DNA of 64,000 nt from contig CM067322.1 of NCBI GenBank assembly GCA_034231615.1, forward strand, positions 105,103,767-105,167,766, given 5' to 3'. The stretch comes from Meghimatium bilineatum (Eukaryota; Mollusca; Gastropoda; Stylommatophora; Philomycidae). The position numbers and the translations under genes are program-made. Shown piece after piece: positions 58,068 to 64,000 of this stretch (its first letter is position 1; each line of letters begins with the position of its first letter). The notes under the pieces were generated by a model. The model was given only the letters and a program-made list of their open reading frames with translations, had not been told where the DNA came from and ran no database searches.

Positions 58068-58535
58068 ACAAAATGTCGCTTGAAGCTCTCGAAACAACAC
58101 GATACAATATTTTACACAGACGGTTCGGAAACACAAGAAACAAACAGATGTAGTTGGGGTTTCGTGGCCTACCACAGTAGCAAGAAATTAACTGATAAGT
58201 CAGCTCCATACCCCACTACAACATCGAGTATGAGAATGGAAATATAATCGGTGACAGCTGCTCTCACTTGGCTGGGTGACGCAACTACCAACAGCCTCAT
58301 TGATTCTATCGGACTCTCAAAGTATTATGCGCAGGATAGAAAAGTCTATAATCATAACTAAATGGGTCACTCCTCTTACTAACATGCAGAGCATTACATG
58401 GGTCTACTGTCCAGGCCATGCTGGAGTCAGGGGAAACGAAAGTACTGATGGTGTTGCTGGTAAAGCATTGGTGAACGGCACCGAGATAAGAAGAGAATAC
58501 CCCCCAGTGATGTGACGCTTGTTCCCAGTCAAGAA
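58068..58535 (+). mobile_element. LINE-H fragment nested in LINE-D: RNase H
   Basis: The best RNase H piece of the family: IFYTDGSETQET (first Asp), CSWGFVAYH, SSMRMEI followed by a stop, TAALTWLG, ILSDSQSIMRRIEKS (second Asp), and WVYCPGHAGVRGNESTD (final His and Asp). It contains one stop and one frameshift. Confidence 0.82.
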
Positions 58536-58539
58536 ACTA

Positions 58540-58990
58540 GAATCACAAGATGATGAGCCCTCTTTGTCTGTGGAAGACCATGTAGATCTATTATGTACAA
58601 GTTCTTCCCATGTATCTTGGTATATTTCAAATTCTTTCAGTGAGGTATTTAACGAGTCCTTGTAGCGCTTCTTTTTGCCACCTTGGGATCTTGAAACGGT
58701 CTGCAACTCACCATAGAGATATATCTATGGTAGGCGGTGATCTGGCATACGAACTAGATGACCTGCCCAACGAATATGTGTCTGCATAAGAATAGTGTCA
58801 ATGCTAGGGGTGCAGATCTGTCAAGGATTGTCGTATTCGGAAACCTGTCTTGCCATCTGATATGCATAACTTTTCTGAGACAAGTTGTGAGAAAGTGATT
58901 GTGTTTTCTCGCGCGACGTCTATACACGGTTCATATTTCACTAGCGTATAACAGCATTGGAAGTTACACTACTCTGTAAAATTTCAAGTT
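58540..58990 (-). mobile_element. LINE-D, coding part
   Basis: The complement strand reads HNHFLTTCLRKVMHIRWQDR, QTVSRSQGGKKKRYKDSLNT and FEIYQDTWEELVHNRSTW, matching 27180-27625. Quotes are partial. Confidence 0.77.
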
Positions 58991-59249
58991 AGTCTGTAGG
59001 TTAATGCGATTTTATGCCACACATTTCCATACAATCTGATGATAGTGCTGTTTACCTTGGCGATCCCTGAATATTATTCATTATGAACGTATGCATTTTG
59101 TGATAACGTACTATATTGGTATATGAACCTATTCACAGCTTTCAGTTGTGGTGGACAGATAATTTAATGTGGTGTGACAGTAACATTAGTCCCCTTTGGA
59201 GGGAATTTCAACAAATTCTCTCAGTGGCAGACTGGCCGTGCAGTGTAAG

Positions 59250-60135
59250 ACTAGAGTCACAACACCTGCCGAAAACCGCTTCATACGGCTGCGTCACCTC
59301 AGGAATACAAAGTGTTGAACAGTCTAGTTAAAGCCAGCAGCTTGTCTAATTTCAGATCAAACGGTCAGGAACCGTCTGCACGACGCTAGTCTTTGGGCTA
59401 GAATACCCTTCAGATTTCCTGTTCTTGCAGATCACCAGCACCGACTGCAGTTGGCAGACCAGCATCTCCAACGGAACTTTGGAAATGACTGGAGAAGGGT
59501 TTGGTTTAGTGACTAATAATTGTTTGTGCTCCAGCAACACGATAGATGGAGAAGAATTTACCGCAATGTCCGTGATCGCTGCGACCAGAACATCGTTGGT
59601 GAGACTCATCCACATGGTGTTGGAGGTATGCTGATGTGGGGAGGGGCAATAAACGTCATTGGAAGAAGTGACCTGTTGCCAATTGAAGGACGCCAGAATG
59701 GCAAACAATACGTGGCTGAAATTGTTCGTCCTCTCGGCCTCTCAATTTTGTTTGTAAGAGACTTGATTTTTATTAGCATGATTATGCTAGACCTCATGTA
59801 GCACAACTCACTGAACAACAACGTCCAGACAATTCCGAGGCCAACCTTGTCATCAGATATGAACTCCATAGAACACTTATGGGATGAAATCGACTGACGG
59901 CTCCGCCAGCGAGACTCCAGCCAATTTCCGACAATTGTCACTTGCTTTGCTGGAATAGTGGACAGCTATCGCACAACAACAGATCCAACGGCTAATCGGA
60001 TCCATGTCAAGAGGATGTCGTTTTCTGATAGAGGCCCGAGGAATTAATCCATCATACTGAAACGTAGGCTTCAGTCGGAACGAGCGAAGTACCAAATATA
60101 ATAATGAATATGATTTCATTGACTGAAAGTTTCTT
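59250..60135 (+). pseudogene. Tc1-like transposase, degenerate
   Basis: Shifting frames give DHQHRLQLADQHLQRNFGND, WRRVWFSD, HPHGVGGMLMWGGA (GGGxMVWGG region), DLLPIEGRQNG, YVAEIVRPL, YARPHVAQLTEQ (DNARPH, with the catalytic Asp lost), MNSIEHLWDEID (SPDLNPIEHxWD, with the Glu retained) and CRFLIEARG. This is the full order of a Tc1/mariner transposase of DD34E type, broken by more than five stops. No terminal repeats were identified. Confidence 0.85.
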
Positions 60136-60299
60136 CATGCCAAGGTTGAAACATTAATTTTGTACCAAATAAAACATGTTTAAGATTTGGTGTCCATTAC
60201 CACTACAATATTGTTGTGTTTTTGAACAGTATATTCGACAAAGATGGATGTATCGGGCCATTGGAGCAAATACAACGGTGACACTACGCAATTCCATTC

Positions 60300-60612
60300 T
60301 TCGTACTACATTTTGGCCTAAATTATATGCCAATATCCTGCTATGAGAGAGTACCAGCGGTAGTTTGAAAAAGAAATCTAGTAGGACAATGTGTTGCTAC
60401 AAGAGAGTTCCAGATAGGAGTTTGAGAGAATGAACGCTGAAGAAAAATAATAAATCTAGTAGGACAATTGTCCTGCTACAAGAGAGTTCTACCGGGAGTT
60501 TGAGAATAAACACTGAAGCAGCAGAATTCTAGCAGCACTATGGTTCTTCAACAAGATAGTCCAAGTGGGAGTTTGAAAATAACACTTCAGAAAAAGAAGA
60601 AGTAGAACAGTA
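60300..60612 (+). repeat. Degenerate repeat of about 80 bp
   Basis: About four diverged units contain CAAGAGAGTTCCA, GGGAGTTTGAGAAT and GAAGAAAAA. The phrase CTGCTAnnnnGAG-GTTTGAGAA-GAAGAAG resembles the 3' end of the SINE, so it may be a tandem expansion of a SINE tail. Confidence 0.5.
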
Positions 60613-62090
60613 AAATTATGAAAATATTTCATTATACCATAAAACATATGGGACATTATTTACGCTCTCCGGCAATGTAGAATATATAATTGTGATCGTC
60701 CTTTAGTGACATAATTGTGTTAACATGTGGTACTACATATTGGCTAAGACGGACCTTGCACGATATAACGACACAGACAAGTCGCCAGAGGATACGGTTG
60801 TGACATTCGAACGACAAAAATGTAGAATAAATACGATGAGCAGGAGAATAAGGAGTTGTTTGGAAAAGGTCGAGACACATGTCTTGGACCTTAAACAGAT
60901 GGTCATAACAATACATCATAGGCAGATAGCTAGAGGGTAGGTTTCTGAGACTCTATGGCTAAGCGGTGCACTGTAATATAATTATAGAATCTATAAAAAG
61001 GCTGTTCGGATAAAAGTAGGCGGATGTCTAGAATGCACACAGAGTCCGTCTGACATTGTTATTATACGGGAATAACCAAATAATAGAAATCGGCAAAAGA
61101 GGATTAAACTAAGTAATTGTAAGAACGTAACCTCAAACCAGAGAAAAGCATGTAACATTCAGTGCGGTGTACACAGATGTGACAGAAATTTTGACATGTA
61201 TACTGCGATTTGACATGCCACGGATTACCTTCAGCAAGACGCCACGGTGAGGGGCGTGGTTGGGAACGTAAATGAGGAATGAGATGATTGTATCATAGGT
61301 GGACAAGAAGATTAGGGAAGGAGTTTAGTACCTGTCTTCAAGGACAAAAAAGAGGTGTTTTTGTTCGTTTTTGCAGTCAGTCGAGGATCTGTCAGAGAAA
61401 CCGGTCAGACGGAGTGAGCTTCCGCCCCAGTGCACGGACTCAAAACCAGAGGGTCCGTGTTAGCCGTTGCATAAGACGGTTGTAAGCGAAACCCCGAGAT
61501 GACTGAAAGGAGACTAAATTCGGAAATGATACGAATATCATCTTGCAGGACTTAGGATCTCCGGTTTAGTAGAACCAGAGATTTGTCGGAGACCAGTTCG
61601 AAACATCAAGTTCAGTGAATTACTAGTACCGACACAGACGTAAGATACGCTAAATATAATCAGTTCACATGTGAGTGTGGGTTAAAGAGACGGTTTGAAG
61701 TCTCTGTGAGTCTCTGTGATTTCCTGTGTTTAAAGTGTATACTTGCTAGATTAGGCTGCTATGATCTAAATCGCTAGTAACTATTTCTTTGTCGTTATAA
61801 ATAAACTGTGTTGCGTATAGCTCTAGAAGAGAGGCCATAAATATACCCTGAGACTTGATTTCATGCTTTTAATGAAATTATACGTATGTCACGAGAGAAC
61901 TATTTGGTTGTGGTAGTCCATAGGTCAACCACAGGTACTAAGCTGGACACGTTACCAGTATTCCAGTGAGTCTTCTACGAAGCTTCTCAACGTCACACAC
62001 ATCGTGAAACAGTTGTTTCCCAGTCACTCGATGAAGCATCTTTACATTACTGTCACAATTGGTGACATGGTCACGCCAAAGTCATGCATC
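60613..62090. other. Intron sequence, nothing recognised
   Basis: The stretch 61230-61660 has a higher GC content and may be an unknown transposon; no coding similarity is visible. Confidence 0.4.
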
Positions 62091-62094
62091 AACG

Positions 62095-62241
62095 TTTCAC
62101 TGTTACAATAGTCTGTCAAAGTCAAGTGACGTAGCTACCATTGTTTCACTGTTACAATAGTCTGTCAAAGTCAAGTGACGTAGCTACCATTGTTTCACTG
62201 TTACAATAGTCTGTCAAAGTCAAGTGACGTAGCTACCATTG
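62095..62241 (+). repeat. 49-bp minisatellite, three copies
   Basis: Three near-exact units contain GTTTCACTGTTACAATAGTC and AAGTGACGTAGCTACCATT. Confidence 0.93.
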
Positions 62242-62419
62242 TTTCACTGTCACATACAAATATTGTTATGATACATTGTATCCTAAGACTAATTGAAAAC
62301 AAAATTGAAAACTAAGTACCTTTAAGGGAAGTAGCAAATACACTGCATGTTTTGTAGGAGGATTGTGAATATATGTCGCCTGTTTTCAAAAGCTAATAAT
62401 ATTGTATCATTTCTTTCAG

Positions 62420-62439
62420 TTGCCAGTAGGCCTACTTGA
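62420..62439 (+). CDS. Terminal exon T: end of the vWFA protein
   Basis: A good acceptor (TATCATTTCTTTCAG) precedes TTGCCAGTAGGCCTACTTGA. With the T left by C3 it reads Phe-ASRPT and stops at TGA. It starts TTGCC like a linker exon and sits at the linker position after D3, in phase 1. No donor follows 21 nt, unlike L1 and L2, and an AATAAA lies at 62504. The protein would end six residues after the last domain. Moderately sure; transcript data would settle it. Confidence 0.65.
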
Positions 62440-62530
62440 GAATAGTCAGACTTCCTAGGGCTCGCATCCGGGACTGCACAGTATAGAAAGCATATAATGG
62501 TTAAATAAAAACTAAATATTTGTGTACACT
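62440..62530 (+). promoter_or_regulatory. 3' UTR and polyadenylation signal
   Basis: AATAAA at 62504-62509, in GGTTAAATAAAAACT, lies 65 bases after the stop codon. A TGTGTAC stretch follows, a plausible downstream element. Bases 62531-62890 hold nothing recognised. Confidence 0.6.
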
Positions 62531-62894
62531 ATCATGTACAGTCTAGACTGTGTTATTATTGTAAATGTTTCATGTCGAATAGCCTGTTTGGTGATAATTG
62601 TGTTGTGTTATTGAATATCAGTAACAATGGAGCAGCTTAGGTGAAACTAGTTGTATTACATGCAATGATTTTCTACTTTCATTTCTTTTGGTATTGTCAG
62701 GGTGAGTGTTGCTCATTTATTCTAAACAAATGTTTTAAAAATCATCGTCAGGTAGTATAATCTGGACAGATTGTAGCAGTTATGACAGTCTGTCAATACT
62801 CCTGGTGTTATTGTGTTAATGTTTCTGCTTTTTTGGATGCCATTATCATTTGTTAGCCTCAGTGTAAACAGAGGCTGCTATTTCTGTTGCATCA

Positions 62895-64000
62895 GGGATT
62901 GGTCGTAGTGGTGGTAGAGTACGAGCTGGCGATTCTAACATTGAGTCAAACAGAAAGACTTGATAAAAACCACAATTAGGCAATGCGAATCATTTTGGAA
63001 TGTACGAGAGAAACGTCGACACGGATTATGCGATACGTACTTGATTGTCGAACTGCAGAGCAAAGCAAACAAATGTGCATGGTGTGGGACTACCTACACA
63101 GCACTGTTGATAAAAACCACCCTCTACACACTGAAATTCTCAAAGGGAAAGGCAATCGGTGTAAGAGAGGAAAGTCGTGGATCGGGGGCGCAGATAATAA
63201 TATACAGAGTGTGTGCAGATTATGTGCTACCTGGTGCAGAATGAAGTCAACCGCCCTTACAGTGTCCGACATCTGTCAAAGTAATAATACAACTGAATAG
63301 AGAATGCAGGGAATAGTGTCTGACAGTGGTTCTTACTCTGATCAGTGATAATTTCAGAGCAGGTGATATGATTATATATACAGATAGGTCAGTTAAGAGA
63401 AACATCAGGATTGTCTTGGCATTCACGGTTTAAAGGTGGGGGAAGACCATCAGAGAAGAATGAGGTAGTTCGCTCAGACGATAAGCAACATGGCAATGGA
63501 GATATTGGCAGTAACCAAAGCTTTGGAGTGGGTGTGTTAATACCTGTATACTCAGTGACCTGATGATCATAAACGTGAAAGTGTTGGCGGGGTACGTTCG
63601 AGAACTGTGGCTGGACGCAGTGAAGAAATCCTGTGAGACATATTTTTTCGGGGCATGCGGGAGTCTGGGGTAATGAGAGATCAGATAGGTTGGCAGAACA
63701 CGCTGCTACTACAGCTGTTGGCGGAGCGATGGAACGGTCAGACATTTTGAATGCCCTACGGAAAACACACGAACACATGACTGTATAAGAGACGACGACT
63801 CTTTTTCCATGACTAGAATAAGGGAGCTTGGTTTGAAATGTGGTGCCGCTAGAATGGAGCTGTTTCGTGGGAGAGTAAGAATGATAATCAATCTTGGACG
63901 TGATCATCTTGGACGTGTAAAGACGGAAAAACCCAAGTAGAGATCTGAGCGCCTATGGACTTGTCCGAAGTGCAGTGAATATGATCCACGACTAAGAATC
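62895..64000 (+). mobile_element. LINE-H copy running off the window end
   Basis: Pieces read ELAILTLSQTERL, AMRIILECTRETS, HTEILKGKGNRCKRGKSW, IIYTDRSVKRN (RNase H start, G lost), AVTKALEWV, GVWGNERSDRLAEHAA-like ending, MELFRGRVRMIINLGRDHL and a Cys motif CPKCSEYDPRLR at the very end, which is the zinc-knuckle-like tail usual after RNase H in this group. It continues beyond 64000. Confidence 0.78.

Larger units (their letters stand above)
6240..62530 (+). other. Gene span: protein with three tandem vWFA domains (5' end not seen)
   Basis: This is the inferred transcription unit that joins the twelve exons listed separately. vWFA domains bind protein ligands, often through a metal-ion-dependent adhesion site (MIDAS), and occur in collagens, matrilins and many secreted molluscan matrix and mucus proteins. 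Each domain here opens with a Cys just before the first strand and closes with a Cys, the arrangement that forms a domain-closing disulfide in vWF A1 and A3, so an extracellular location is likely. Exon lengths repeat (A 215, 215, 227; B 163, 163; C 180, 180; BC1 346), and every junction is phase-compatible, which strongly supports one gene made by domain duplication. No signal peptide exon was found between 1 and 6240; it may lie upstream of the window. The exact protein family beyond vWFA is not determined. Confidence 0.85.

Noticed and set aside
18190-60135. Tc1-like transposases as active genes
   Set aside because: Both copies lack catalytic residues or have many stops, and no terminal repeats were seen.

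Overview
The window is animal nuclear DNA, AT-rich and mostly non-coding. GT-AG introns, non-LTR retrotransposons, Tc1 and pogo-like DNA transposons, a Penelope-like element and dense private minisatellites fit a lophotrochozoan. A mollusc, perhaps a gastropod, is my best guess, but the sequence does not fix the species.

One host gene can be supported. It runs on the + strand from at least 6240 to about 62530 and encodes a secreted-type protein with three tandem von Willebrand factor A (vWFA) domains, D1 to D3. I reconstruct 12 exons: L0 6240-6254, A1 11910-12124, BC1 17223-17568, L1 22093-22113, A2 24047-24261, B2 29708-29870, C2 39304-39483, L2 41879-41899, A3 45420-45646, B3 50632-50794, C3 57418-57597 and terminal exon T 62420-62439. 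All splice phases agree: phase 1 before A, phase 0 between A and B, phase 1 between B and C, phase 1 between C and L. Each domain is an A+B+C cassette followed by a tiny linker exon. In D3 the linker position holds a stop codon, and an AATAAA lies 65 bases further on. The 5' end of the gene is not seen. About 588 codons are spread over 56 kb.

The introns (1.9-9.4 kb) carry private tandem arrays with units of 17 to 49 bp. Three arrays begin exactly at an exon end and copy the 5' splice site: after A1 (33-bp unit, in frame), after micro-exon L1 (40-bp unit, each copy holding a 21-nt exon with acceptor and donor) and after B2 (30-bp unit, about 34 donors). This multiplication of splice sites and micro-exons is the most unusual signal here.

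The rest is transposon debris. Labels used below: LINE-A (reverse transcriptase with an internal 63-bp array, 1.9-6.2 kb); LINE-B and LINE-D (reverse transcriptase with a C-terminal zinc-finger-like tail); LINE-C; LINE-R (RTE/BovB-like, TGA-repeat tail); LINE-H (reverse transcriptase plus RNase H); LINE-E (endonuclease fragment); element K, a 0.65-1.2 kb non-coding retroelement with four copies, all flanked by target-site duplications; and a 280-bp SINE with two copies. Several are nested. At 34.2-37.5 kb K lies in LINE-B, which lies in LINE-E. Every mobile-element reading frame I examined is broken. Positions of intron features are good to about 10-30 bases unless a duplication or splice site fixes them.
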